Shown piece by piece: positions 35,697 to 44,900 of a stretch of DNA of 64,000 nt. A model generated the notes under the pieces. The model saw only the letters and a program-made list of their open reading frames with translations, searched no databases and had not been told where the DNA came from. Origin of the DNA: Streptomyces sp. Je 1-369. Its GTDB lineage: Bacteria; Actinomycetota; Actinomycetes; Streptomycetales; Streptomycetaceae. Each line of letters begins with the position of its first letter. Position 1 is the first letter of the stretch. Location: the NCBI RefSeq assembly GCF_026810505.1, contig NZ_CP101750.1, forward strand, positions 5,823,501 through 5,887,500, read 5' to 3'. Position numbers and translations under genes: made by a program.

Positions 35697-36218
35697 TCAG
35701 CAGGAGTCCTCCAGATAGGTGCGGGCCAGGGCCGCCGCGCCGGTGAGCCAGTCGGTGATCACCGCAAGCTCGTCCGCCGAGTACCGCGCGCAGAGCTCGG
35801 TGAGCAGCTCGGCGTACGGGCCGTAGACAGCCTGTACGCGCTCGGCGGCGGCCGGGACCGGGGTGACGTGCACCCGGCGCCGGTCGGTGGGGTCGGGCCT
35901 GCGCTCCACGAAGCCGCCGCGCTCGAGGCGGTTCAGGATGCCGGTGACGGCGCCTGTCGTGACGTGGGCGCGGCCGGCCAGGTCTCCCGCGGTGACCGGC
36001 GCGTCCGCCTCCAGGACGTGCGCGAAGCAGACCAGGTCCTTGACGCTCAGGTCCAGGTTCCTCGCGAGTTCCTGACGGCCGATGAGGTTCGTGGCGACGA
36101 GGTCGTCCAACGCGCCGATGGCGTCCGCCGCGGAGGCGGAGGCGGGCCGGGGCTCCCCCTGCTTCCCCTGGGTTCCGTGCACTTCCTGCGCTCCGTGCAC
36201 TTCCTGCACTTCCCGCAT
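35697..36218 (-). CDS. MarR-family transcriptional regulator
   Basis: 173 aa. The winged helix-turn-helix spans VTAGDLAGRAHVTTGAVTGI, NRLERGGFVERRPDPTDRRRV (wing with the DxRxR signature). The N-terminus has a short repeat (VQEVHGAQEVHGTQG) whose DNA is also repetitive, so the true start might be further in. Convergent with the HAD gene; an inverted repeat lies before its start. Ligand and targets unknown. Confidence 0.82.
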   Translation of the reverse strand: MREVQEVHGAQEVHGTQGKQGEPRPASASAADAIGALDDLVATNLIGRQELARNLDLSVKDLVCFAHVLEADAPVTAGDLAGRAHVTTGAVTGILNRLERGGFVERRPDPTDRRRVHVTPVPAAAERVQAVYGPYAELLTELCARYSADELAVITDWLTGAAALARTYLEDSC

Positions 36219-36231
36219 TGAACTCCCTTAC

Positions 36232-36263
36232 TGTCTAAGATAAATTCCTTACCTGCTAAGACA
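36232..36263. promoter_or_regulatory. Inverted repeat TGTCTAAG / CTAAGACA before the MarR gene
   Basis: Arms of 8 nt (36232-36239 and 36256-36263, 7 of 8 matching) with direct TTAC repeats between, in the promoter region of the MarR gene. Likely the autoregulatory site. Confidence 0.5.
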
Positions 36264-36270
36264 TCCTACG

Positions 36271-36302
36271 GCGTGCGTGTGTGCGTGTGTGCGTGTGTGC
36301 TG
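36271..36302. repeat. GTGTGTGC microsatellite
   Basis: About three copies of an 8-nt GT-rich unit just before the ribosome site of the next gene. No coding role is apparent. Confidence 0.8.
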
Positions 36303-36322
36303 TACGAGAAGGAGGCAGGAAC

Positions 36323-36637
36323 GTGAGTGGACTCCACGACGAGGGTCACACTGTCGCGGGGTGGACGGGCTCCCTCATCGCGATGCTAGGGACCGTGTCC
36401 ATGGGTGTGGGTGTCGTCGGCTGGCGCCCCGGGATCTGGCTGGGGGGAGCCCTCCTGGTGGTGGCGGTGCTCGCCACCTGGTTCCTGCACCTGGCGGGCT
36501 GGGGCAAGCCGCCGATACCGCGCGGCCTCGACCAGCGGGGATTCTCGGCACGGGACCTCACCGCGCGCGCCGGACACGCGAACTGCGTCGGTTGTCGGCT
36601 GGCCGGGCGGTCGGTCCGGGGCGCCGAGGCGTCCTGA
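36323..36637 (+). CDS. Small two-helix membrane protein (HGxxxAGWTG family)
   Basis: 104 aa. The N-terminal HDEGHTVAGWTGSLIAMLGT motif and two membrane helices (about residues 12-32 and 36-57) match a small actinobacterial membrane-protein family of unknown role that is often near tryptophan genes. The C-terminal ~40 residues are hydrophilic with a C-x2-C pair (NCVGCRL). The GTG at 36323 follows GGAGG at the right distance. Confidence 0.7.
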   Translation: MSGLHDEGHTVAGWTGSLIAMLGTVSMGVGVVGWRPGIWLGGALLVVAVLATWFLHLAGWGKPPIPRGLDQRGFSARDLTARAGHANCVGCRLAGRSVRGAEAS

Positions 36638-36697
36638 CGAGGCCGGGGCGCCGAGGCGTCCTGACGGCGCCGGGGCGATGCCCGTTTCGGGCGCGTC

Positions 36698-37327
36698 TCA
36701 TCTTCTGCGCACCGCGTCCAGCGCCGGTGCGATGACGGCGAAGACCCGGTCCGTCAGTGCGGCCGGGTCCTCCGCCCCGTCCCCCGCGCTCCACCTCTGC
36801 AGTACGGCCCCGAAGGCGGACAGGGCGATACGGGCCGCCAGTTGCGGATAGAGGTCCGTGCGGGGGTCGAGGCCGAGGCGGTGGGCGAGTTCCTCGGCGA
36901 GTTCGCCGCCCCACTGTGCCTGGCGCTCCAGGAAGCGGGCGTGCAGGGCGGGGCTTTCGAGTATCAACTGGGTGACGCGCAGCGCCTGTTGACCCGGGCC
37001 CGCGCAGGCGTTCACGGAGACCCAGACGGTGTGGCGCAGCGCCACCGACGGCGGTTCGTCGGCCGGGCGGGACGCCAGCTCCGCGCGCATGTCGGTGCCC
37101 ACGTCGGCCAGCAGGTGGATGACCACGTCCTCCTTGGACGCGAAATACCGGAAAAAGGTCCGCTTGGACACCCCTGCGACGGCCGCGATCTCGTCGGCCG
37201 TGACCGCGTCGAACCCCCTCCGGGCCAGCAGCCGCAGCGCGGCCGACGTCAGCTCGTCCGAGACGAGTTGGCGTTTGCGTTGGGCCAGGCTCACTTCCGG
37301 GTGGGTACTCACTGCCTCAGTGTACAT
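36698..37327 (-). CDS. TetR-family transcriptional regulator
   Basis: 209 aa. The helix-turn-helix includes RRGFDAVTADEIAAVAGVSK and RTFFRYFASKEDVV. The C-terminal region resembles the MftR/acyl-binding TetR type (ALRVTQLILESPALHARFLE). Start may be the GTG 15 nt after the ATG. Divergent from the SDR gene at 37414, which is the likely target; a TGACAC-CGA-GTGTCA palindrome lies between them. Confidence 0.85.
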   Translation of the reverse strand: MYTEAVSTHPEVSLAQRKRQLVSDELTSAALRLLARRGFDAVTADEIAAVAGVSKRTFFRYFASKEDVVIHLLADVGTDMRAELASRPADEPPSVALRHTVWVSVNACAGPGQQALRVTQLILESPALHARFLERQAQWGGELAEELAHRLGLDPRTDLYPQLAARIALSAFGAVLQRWSAGDGAEDPAALTDRVFAVIAPALDAVRRR

Positions 37328-37378
37328 TTCGTGCCCTGCGCGGCATCAAGAGTTCAGTAAGGCATTGAGGGAACATCT

Positions 37379-37393
37379 TGACACCGAGTGTCA
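37379..37393. promoter_or_regulatory. TetR operator candidate TGACAC-CGA-GTGTCA
   Basis: Perfect 6-bp arms in the 86-nt gap between the TetR and SDR genes, overlapping a TTGACA -35-like hexamer. Likely binding site of the divergent TetR protein. Confidence 0.6.
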
Positions 37394-37413
37394 CGTAGGG
37401 CAGCTTGTGTCGT

Positions 37414-38352
37414 ATGAGTAATCAGCGTGGCTGGACCGCCGAGCAGATCCCTGACCAGAGCAACCGCGTCGTCGTCGTCACCGGGGCCAACAGCGGCCTG
37501 GGCTTCGCGACCACCCGTGCCTTGGCGCGCAAGGGCGCGCACGTGATCCTCGCCGTGCGCGACGAGGCGAAGGGCCGCGCCGCGGCCGACCGGCTCTCCG
37601 CCGAGATCCCGGGCGCCGCCCTTGAGGTGCGGCGGGTCGACCTGGCGGACCTGGACTCCGTGCGCGCCTTCTCCGACAAGCTGCACGCGGATCATGCCCG
37701 CCTGGACGTGCTCATCAACAACGCGGGCCTCATGGCGCCGCCGAAGCGACTCCTCAGCCCCCAGGGTCACGAGGTGCAGTTCGCCGCGAACCACCTCGGC
37801 CACTTCGCGCTCACCGGGCTGCTGCTCGACCTCCTGGAGGCCGGGGAGGACCCCCGCGTGGTGACCGTGAGCTCGCCCAACCACCGCCAGGCGGACCTGT
37901 TCTTCGACGACATCAACGGCGAGCGCAAGTATTCGCCGATGGGCTACTACAACCAGTCGAAGCTCGCGAACGCCGTCTTCGGCTGGCAGCTCCACCAGAA
38001 GCTGACCGCGGCCGGGAGCCGGGTGCGCAGCCTGCTCGCCCACCCCGGCTACACCTCGACCAACCTGCAGACGAGCTCACCCGCGGGCATGGTGAAGTTC
38101 CTGTTCGGGCGGCTGCTGCTGCCGCTCGCCCAGACTCCGGACCAGGGCGCGCTGCCGACGCTGTTCGCGGCGGCCGACCCGAGCGTGACGGGTGGCCAGT
38201 TCATCGGCCCCGACGGGATGGCCGAGCTGCGCGGTGCGCCGAAGACGGTGGAGCTGGCGCCCCGTGCCTCGGACGCGGAGAGCGGTCGCAAGCTGTGGGC
38301 CTTGTCGGAGGAACTCACCGCCGTACGCTTCGCGTTCCGCGCGGCCGCCTGA
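37414..38352 (+). CDS. SDR-family oxidoreductase (retinol-dehydrogenase-like)
   Basis: 312 aa, longer than classical FabG. TGANSGLG binds the cofactor (near residue 22), NNAGLM follows, HLGHFALTGLL, and the active site is VSSPNH with YYNQSKLAN (Tyr-x3-Lys). This layout is typical of the WWOX/retinol dehydrogenase-like SDRs acting on hydrophobic alcohols or ketones. The ATG at 37414 is used. It probably marks the edge of the polyketide cluster or is unrelated to it. Confidence 0.85.
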   Translation: MSNQRGWTAEQIPDQSNRVVVVTGANSGLGFATTRALARKGAHVILAVRDEAKGRAAADRLSAEIPGAALEVRRVDLADLDSVRAFSDKLHADHARLDVLINNAGLMAPPKRLLSPQGHEVQFAANHLGHFALTGLLLDLLEAGEDPRVVTVSSPNHRQADLFFDDINGERKYSPMGYYNQSKLANAVFGWQLHQKLTAAGSRVRSLLAHPGYTSTNLQTSSPAGMVKFLFGRLLLPLAQTPDQGALPTLFAAADPSVTGGQFIGPDGMAELRGAPKTVELAPRASDAESGRKLWALSEELTAVRFAFRAAA

Positions 38353-38427
38353 TCGGTGGTCGGCGTAGGAGGGCGGCCGGGGTGGCTGTGAAGGGTGGGC
38401 GAAGATGACTGTGAAGGGCGAGCGAGG

Positions 38428-39195
38428 ATGACTGCGAAGACCGCTGGGGTCAGTGCCTGGATCCGCCGGTACCGGCCGGCCGACGAGGCGCGCGCGAGGC
38501 TGCTGTGTCTGCCGCACGCCGGCGGCTCCGCGTCGTTCTACCTTCCGTTCGCCCGCGCGTTCGGGCCCGACATCGACGTACTGACCGTGCAGTACCCGGG
38601 GCGGCAGGACCGTTGGGACGAGCCGTGCGTGGACTCCGTCACCGGTCTCGCCGACGCGTTGCTCGACGAGGTGCTGCCGTGGGCCGATCGCCCGCTCGCG
38701 CTGTTCGGGCACAGCATGGGCGCGATGGTCGGCTACGAACTGGCCGTACGCCTGGAGCGCGCGGGCTCGCCGCCGCTGGCCGTGTTCGCCTCCGGCAGGC
38801 GTGCGCCCTCCCGGCTGCGCGACAACCCCTCGCCCATCCATCTGCGCGACGACCGCGGCCTGATCGACGAACTGCGGGCGCTCAGCGGCACCGACGCCCG
38901 CGTCTTCGAGGACGAGGAGCTGCTGCGCAGGGCGCTGCCCGCGATCCGCAGCGACTACAAGGCGGCCGAAACCTACCGCTACGTCCCCCGTCCCCGGCTT
39001 ACGGCGCCCATCCACGTCATCGTCGGCGCCGACGACGGCCGGGTCACGCCGGACGAGGCGCGCGCCTGGGCCGACCACACGGAGGGCGGTTTCGGAATGG
39101 AGACCCGACCCGGCGGGCATTTCTATCTCACGGAACAGATGTCAAGTGTCGCCGAAACGGTATCGAGCCGGATTCTAGCGGAACTATTGCCGTAA
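38428..39195 (+). CDS. Type II thioesterase (PKS editing)
   Basis: 255-aa alpha/beta hydrolase that clears stalled or wrong acyl groups from PKS carrier proteins. LLCLPHAGGSASFY near the N-terminus, LFGHSMGAMVGYELA with the nucleophile Ser, VGADDGRVTPDEA with the Asp and GGHFYL with the catalytic His are all present. The ATG at 38428 sits in a partial duplication (GATGACTGYGAAG occurs twice); an upstream in-frame start at 38395 is possible. First gene on the plus strand that clearly belongs to the PKS cluster. Confidence 0.92.
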   Translation: MTAKTAGVSAWIRRYRPADEARARLLCLPHAGGSASFYLPFARAFGPDIDVLTVQYPGRQDRWDEPCVDSVTGLADALLDEVLPWADRPLALFGHSMGAMVGYELAVRLERAGSPPLAVFASGRRAPSRLRDNPSPIHLRDDRGLIDELRALSGTDARVFEDEELLRRALPAIRSDYKAAETYRYVPRPRLTAPIHVIVGADDGRVTPDEARAWADHTEGGFGMETRPGGHFYLTEQMSSVAETVSSRILAELLP

Positions 39196-39341
39196 TCCAG
39201 CGTCACTATTGCGGAATTGCATTTACGGTGTGACCCTGATCACGGCAGAATGTGTTCCGGTAAACCACCTTGTTTGAGCCAACCACCTTGTTAGGCTGAA
39301 TTCCTCTTTCGGATGCGAGTCGTGCGAGGTGTTGGAAAAAC

Positions 39342-40574
39342 ATGGGGGACGTGGACGTGGCCGAGATAGACATTGCCGGTCTGCCGGCATACCCGTTCAT
39401 CGGGCCGGACGACAATCCGTTCATCCCGGTCACGGGATCGGACCTGGAACGGCTCGAAGGGCCCGTGGGGAAGGTGAGGCTTCCGTTCGGGGGATGGGCG
39501 TGGCTCGTCACCCGCCACGAGGACGTACGACAACTGCTGCGGCACCCGGGCTTCAGCTCCGATCAGTACAAGCCCGGGTTCCCGGTGCTGAACCCGATCC
39601 CGCCGAAGCAGGACGACGCGTCGGGCCTGTTCATCTTCATGGACGGCGACGCGCACAGCCGGTTCCGCAAGATGCTGACCGCCGAGTTCATGATCAAGAA
39701 CATCCGGCGGATCGAGCCGCTCATCGAGGAGACGGTCACCGAGGCGCTGGACCGCATGCGGGACCTCGGCGCGCCCGCCGACCTGATGGCGGAGTTCGCG
39801 CTCCCCGTACCGTCGATGACGATCTGCCACCTGCTGGGTGTGCCGTACGCCGACCACGACTTCTTCCAGGACCACAGCCGCGTGATCATGGACAGGAACT
39901 CGGGCCCCGCGGAGGTCGAGGCGGCGCTCGGCGCCCTGGCCGGGCTCCTCGGCGACCTCGTCGACGCCAAGCGGAAGGACCCCGGCGAGGACCTCCTCAG
40001 CCGCCTCACGCTGGAGCGCGTGGACACCGGCGAGCTGCGCAAGGACGAACTCGTCAGCCTGGCCATGCTCCTGCTCGTGGCCGGCCACGAGACCACCGCG
40101 AACATGATCGGCCTCTCGGCGCTCGTGCTCCTGCAGCACCCCGAGCACCTAGAGGCCCTGCGCGAGGACCCGGCCCTGGCGCCGGGCATGGTCGAGGAGC
40201 TGCTGCGCTACCTCACCGTCGTACGCACCGGGCTGCCGCGCCTGGCCATGGAGGACGCGGAGATCGGGGGCCGGCGGATCCGTGCCGGTGAGGGCGTCGT
40301 CGCCATGCTCGCGATGTCCAACCGCGACCAGTCGGTGTTCTCCGACCCGGACCTGTTCGACCCGCAGCGGCGCGAGGCGCACCGTCACATGGCGTTCGGC
40401 TTCGGCCTCCACCAGTGCATCGGCCAGCCGCTGGCCCGCGCCGAGCTGCGCGTGGCACTCGTCGAGCTGGCCCGCCGCTTCCCGAAGCTGCGCTCCGAAC
40501 TCTCCCTCTCCGACGTCCCGCAGCGCCCCATGGCGGTGACGTTCGGTGTGGCCGAGCTGCCCGTGACGTGGTGA
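39342..40574 (+). CDS. Cytochrome P450, CYP105-like
   Basis: 410-aa soluble bacterial P450. I-helix AGHETT (Glu250, Thr251, Thr252), ExxR as EELLR, heme loop FGFGLHQCIGQPLAR with axial Cys359. The sequence style and the ferredoxin immediately downstream are typical of CYP105-type enzymes. Probably a tailoring oxygenase hydroxylating or epoxidising the polyketide made by the adjacent PKS. The ribosome site is weak (GGTGTTGGAAAAAC before ATG). Substrate unknown. Confidence 0.9.
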   Translation: MGDVDVAEIDIAGLPAYPFIGPDDNPFIPVTGSDLERLEGPVGKVRLPFGGWAWLVTRHEDVRQLLRHPGFSSDQYKPGFPVLNPIPPKQDDASGLFIFMDGDAHSRFRKMLTAEFMIKNIRRIEPLIEETVTEALDRMRDLGAPADLMAEFALPVPSMTICHLLGVPYADHDFFQDHSRVIMDRNSGPAEVEAALGALAGLLGDLVDAKRKDPGEDLLSRLTLERVDTGELRKDELVSLAMLLLVAGHETTANMIGLSALVLLQHPEHLEALREDPALAPGMVEELLRYLTVVRTGLPRLAMEDAEIGGRRIRAGEGVVAMLAMSNRDQSVFSDPDLFDPQRREAHRHMAFGFGLHQCIGQPLARAELRVALVELARRFPKLRSELSLSDVPQRPMAVTFGVAELPVTW

Positions 40575-40575
40575 C

Positions 40576-40797
40576 GTGATGACGATGCGGATCACGGTGG
40601 ACAGGGAGCTGTGCGCGGGCGCGGGCAACTGCGTGGCGACGGTCTCGGAGGTGTTCGACCAGGACGAGAAGGAGGGGCTCGTGCTGCTGCAGCTCGCGGA
40701 GCCGCCCCAGGACCTGTACGAACTGGTCGAGACGGCCGCGCAGATGTGCCCGGTGGGCGCGATCGAGATCGAGGAGCGTGTGCCTGCGTCGTCGTGA
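40576..40797 (+). CDS. 3Fe-4S ferredoxin, redox partner of the P450
   Basis: 73 aa. Cluster cysteines are in CAGAGNC (C-x5-C) and CPVGAI, leaving three ligands as in 3Fe-4S ferredoxins of streptomycete P450 systems. It begins one base after the P450 stop, so the two are translated from one message. GTG at 40576 or ATG at 40579. No ferredoxin reductase gene is nearby. Confidence 0.93.
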   Translation: MMTMRITVDRELCAGAGNCVATVSEVFDQDEKEGLVLLQLAEPPQDLYELVETAAQMCPVGAIEIEERVPASS

Positions 40798-40849
40798 CGG
40801 GTGACGGGTGACGGGTGACGGGTGACGGGTGACGGGTGACGGGTGACGG
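40794..40849. repeat. GTGACGG heptanucleotide tandem repeat (8 units)
   Basis: Eight exact 7-bp units beginning inside the ferredoxin stop region, followed by degenerate GTGGCGG copies. Non-coding; likely variable by slippage. No spacer structure, so not a CRISPR. Confidence 0.95.
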
Positions 40850-40875
40850 GTGGCGGGGTGGCGGGGTGACGTTCG

Positions 40876-40938
40876 CGTCGTGTTCGGCAGGAGGGTCAGG
40901 ACGGTGAGGACCGTCGTGTTCGGCAGGGCGGTCAGGAC
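40876..40938. repeat. 27-bp direct repeat in the ferredoxin-regulator gap
   Basis: CGTCGTGTTCGGCAG plus G-N-GGTCAGGAC occurs at 40876-40902 and 40912-40938 with few mismatches. The gap 40798-41080 otherwise shows only the tandem repeat and AT-richer DNA before the regulator, likely its promoter. Confidence 0.8.
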
Positions 40939-41080
40939 TTAAGACCAGTACCGCCGGTGCGACGCGGACGCCGCCACACGCTCGGAAAATCTAAATAGGC
41001 CGGTGCGTTCTTTTTCGGTGTGTGAAATATGCGCAGCGGAAAGACGGGCCGATCAACGGGGGGTCTTTCAGTTGGACCAG

Positions 41081-41722
41081 ATGGACCAGTTGGACCGGGG
41101 AATCAAGGCGCGAGTCATTATTTGTGATCCGCATCCTTATGCGCGTCTCGGGATTCGAAGATCACTGGAAAAGGATCCCGGACTGTCCGTCGTCGCCGAG
41201 GTGGCCGAGCTCTCGGAGCTCCTTTCCGCGGCGGAATTGTACGATCCGGATGCCGTGGTGCTCGACGGACAACTGCACCTCGACCACGCCCGGGAACTCG
41301 CCGGTGTCGACGCCGCACTGGTCGTCGTCGGGGACACGGATTCGGCCACGCGCTGGATCAGCCTCACGCAGGTGAACGTGGGTGCGCTGGTGCACTGCTA
41401 CGACCCCGTGGAGGACCTCGTCGTGGCGGTACGCAAGGCGGTCGACGGGACGGGTTACGTGTCGCCCGGCCTCAGCGGGGCGCTGCTCAAGCTCACCCGG
41501 GCCATGGTTCCGCGCCACCTCTCGGCGGTGCCCACGCACGCGCCGCTCACCTCCCGCGAGTCCGAGGTGCTGCAACTGGTGCGCAGGGGGCTCGCGAACA
41601 AAGAGATCGCCCGGCGACTCGGCCTGAGTGAGAAGACGATCAAATTCCATGTCTCGAATGTGCTCGCCAAGGCCCATGTGGCTTCCCGGGCACAGCTGAT
41701 CGCCTTGGCGCCCGCGATGTGA
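41081..41722 (+). CDS. LuxR-family response regulator with atypical receiver domain
   Basis: 213 aa from the ATG at 41081; an in-frame GTG at 41003 would add 26 residues, and neither has a strong ribosome site. The C-terminal LuxR/NarL helix-turn-helix is clear: LTSRESEVLQLVRRGLANKE, IARRLGLSEKTIKFHVSNVL. The receiver keeps the acceptor Asp62 (VVLDGQL), but the N-terminal acidic pair reads CDPH and the switch region GALVHCYDP lacks the usual Lys. It may work without phosphorylation. No kinase is adjacent. Position suggests it is the pathway-specific regulator of the PKS genes. Confidence 0.85.
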   Translation: MDQLDRGIKARVIICDPHPYARLGIRRSLEKDPGLSVVAEVAELSELLSAAELYDPDAVVLDGQLHLDHARELAGVDAALVVVGDTDSATRWISLTQVNVGALVHCYDPVEDLVVAVRKAVDGTGYVSPGLSGALLKLTRAMVPRHLSAVPTHAPLTSRESEVLQLVRRGLANKEIARRLGLSEKTIKFHVSNVLAKAHVASRAQLIALAPAM

Positions 41723-41761
41723 CGACGGTCGTAGAAGAGTCGTAGAAGAGAAGTACGTGAA

Positions 41762-41804
41762 GACGGGGGTGCCCGCACGGTTCGAACGTGCGGGCACCCC
41801 CGTC
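41762..41804. terminator. Terminator after the LuxR regulator gene
   Basis: A perfect 18-bp stem (41762-41779 with 41787-41804) and 7-nt loop, isolating the regulator from the PKS genes, which therefore need their own promoter in 41805-41930 (a GATACT hexamer lies 6 nt before the PKS ATG). Confidence 0.9.
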
Positions 41805-41930
41805 GTCGTACGGGGTGGGAACCTGGCCGAAAGTCCAGGTTCCGGCGCCCGTACCTGCACCTAAGCCCGGCCGACGAGCACCGTCCTCTGGCCGAAGTCC
41901 ATACCCGGGTCCGAACCAGATACTCGCCGT

Positions 41931-44900
41931 ATGAAGGCATCCAGGTCAGACGAGCAGAGGACGGGCGACGCCCGCGACACCGCCATCGCAGTGATCGGGG
42001 CCTCCTGCCGAGTGCCCTCGGCGTCGACTCCGGCGGAGTTGTGGAGCCTCCTCATGGAGGGCACCGACGCCGTCTCGGCCTGGCCGCGGGAGCGCGGTGA
42101 CGGCAGCCCGTCCTGGCGCGGCGGCTTCCTCGACGACGTCGCCTCCTTCGACGCCGCCTTCTTCGGCATCACCCCCGACGAGGCGGCCGCGATGGACCCC
42201 CAGCAGCGCCTCGCGCTGGAACTGGTGTGGGAGGCCATGGAGGACGCCGGTGTCCGCGACGACCGGCTGCGCGGTTCCCGTACCGGCGTCTTCGTCGGCG
42301 TCTCCTCCGACGACTACGCGGGCCTCGCCGCCCGCGGCGAGACGCAGACTCCTGGCCCCGGCGGGCCGCACGACTTCACGGGCCGTCACCGTGCCGTCAT
42401 CGCCAACCGCGTCTCCTGGCACCTGGGCCTGCGCGGCCCCAGCCTCGCCGTCGACGCCGCACAGGCCTCGTCGCTGGTCGCCGTCCACCTGGCCTGCGAG
42501 AGCATCCGCAGCGGCGACGCCGACCTCGCCTTCGCGGCCGGCGTGAACCTGATCCTCTCGCCGGAGAGCATGCGCTCCACCGCGAGCCTCGGCGCGCTGT
42601 CCGCGAAGGGGCGCTGCGCCACGTTCGACGAGAACGCCGACGGGTTCGTGCGCGGGGAGGGCGGGGGAGTCGTCCTCCTCAAGCCGCTGGACCGCGCGCT
42701 GGCGGACGGTGACCGCGTCTACTGCGTCATCGAGGGCAGTGCCGTCAACAACGACGGCGGCGGCGAGCGCCTCACCGACCCCGACGCCGACGGCCAGCGC
42801 GACGTGCTGCGCCGGGCCTACGCCGACGCCGGGATCAGCCCCGACGCCGTCCAGTACGTCGAACTCCACGGCACCGGTACGCCGGTCGGCGACCCGGTCG
42901 AGGCGGCGGCCGTCGCCGATGTCATCGCGGGGGGCGGTGCGGGTGACGGCGGTGGCCGTGGCCGTGGCGGTGAGATTGCGGGCCGAGGTACGAGCCGGGA
43001 GCCGTTGCGGGTCGGATCCGTCAAGACGAACCTCGGGCACCTGGAGGCCGCCGCGGGCATCGTCGGCCTCCTGAAGGCCGCGCTGTCCCTGCGCCACCGG
43101 CAGCTGCCGCCCAGCCTGCACTTCAACGCTCCCAACCCGGCGATCCCCCTGGACGACCTGAATCTCCGGATGCAGACCGAGCCGGGCGTCTGGCCCGCGC
43201 CCGACGAACAACTCGTCGCGGGCGTCAGCTCGTTCGGGATCGGCGGCACGAACTGCCATGTCGTTCTGGCGGAGGCGCCCGAGACCGCCGAGACCGGTGA
43301 GACCGGTGAGGCCTACGACGACAATCCTCGTCCCGCGGCCGGTCGTACCCTGCCCTGGGTCCTGTCGGCCCGCACCGGCGGGGCGCTCGATGCGCAGGCC
43401 GCGCGGCTGCTCGCCCACATCGAGCAGCACCCGTACGCCGACGCCGTCGCCGACACTCCCGCCGAGGTTGCCGAGGTTGCCGAGGTCGCTGACGTCGCCT
43501 ATTCGCTTGCCGCCGGGCGTTCGACGTGGGAGCACCGCGCCGTCATCGTCGGCAAGGACCGGGACGACCTCAAGGCAGGCCTCGCGCACCTCCACGAACA
43601 GGCCGTCAGCGGCATCGCCGAGCCGGGCGGGACCGCGTTCCTGTTCTCCGGCGTCGGCTCGCACCGCGTCGGCATGGGGCGTGAACTGTACGAGACGTAC
43701 CCCGTGTTCGCGGCCGCCCTCGACGAGGTGCTCGACCACTTCGTCCCCGGCCTCGACCTGCGCGCGGTACTGCTCGGCGACGATGACGACGCGGCCGCCG
43801 AGGCGCTCGACGGCATGCGGTACATGCAGCCCGCGCTGTTCGCCTTCCAGGTCGCCCTGTACCGACTGGTCACGTCGTGGGGCGTCACCCCGGACCTGCT
43901 GGTCGGCCACTCCTTCGGCGAGATCGTCGCCGCCCACGTCTCCGGCGCCCTGCCGCTCGCCCACGCCGCCGCGCTCGTCGCCGCCCGCGGTGAACTCATG
44001 GAGCAGCTGCCGCCCGGCGGCGCGATGATCGCGGTCGAGGCGACCGAGGAGGAGCTGCTGGCCGCGCTCGACGGCGTCGACGACGTCTCGGTCGGCGTCA
44101 TCAACGGCCCCCGCGCCGTCGTGCTCTCCGGCGCCGACGAGTCGGTCACCCGGATCGCCGAGGCGCTCGCCGCCGACGGCCACCGCACGAGCCGCCTCCG
44201 GGTCAAGAACGCCGCGCACTCGCCGCTGATGGCCCCCATGCTGGACGAGTTCGCCCGCCGCATCCACGGACTCGACGTCTCCGAGCCCGCCGTTCCCATC
44301 GTCTCCACCGTCACCGGCCGGGTCGGTTCCGCGCTCACGGAGGAGTACTGGGTCGGGCACCTCAGTGCCACCGTCCGCTTCCACGACGCGCTCGCCGAAT
44401 GCCGCGCGCAGGGCGTGACCCGGTTCGTCGAGCTCGGCCCGGGCAGCGTGCTCACCCCGCTCGTCGCGCCGACCGAGACGGAGACCGCGGTCGCCCTCCA
44501 GCACCGCGACCACGCCGAACCGCAGGCCCTCCTGACCGGCCTCGCCACGGCCTGGACCGCGGGCACGCCCGTCGACTGGGCGGCGGCCGTCGGCACGGCA
44601 CGGACCGTGGACCTTCCCACGTACGCCTTCCAGCGCCGCCGCCACTGGCTCGACGAGCGTCCCGCCGCAGAGGGGACGGAGGGGTCACAGGGAGCACAGG
44701 GAGTTCAGGGAGCTCAGGGAGCACGAGGGGCGCTGGGGGCCGAGGAGCACCTCAGCTCCGCGACGCTCGCCCTGCGCGACAGCATCCGGAGCGAGCCCGA
44801 CGGTTACCTGGTCCGCTGGCTCTCCGACCACATGGCGCACCTCACCGGCACCGCGGCCGTCGACCCCGACGCGACCTTCCGCGACCTCGGCCTGGACTCC

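Noticed and set aside
40794..40860. Possible CRISPR array
   Set aside because: The 7-bp units are contiguous with no unique spacers and no cas genes are near.
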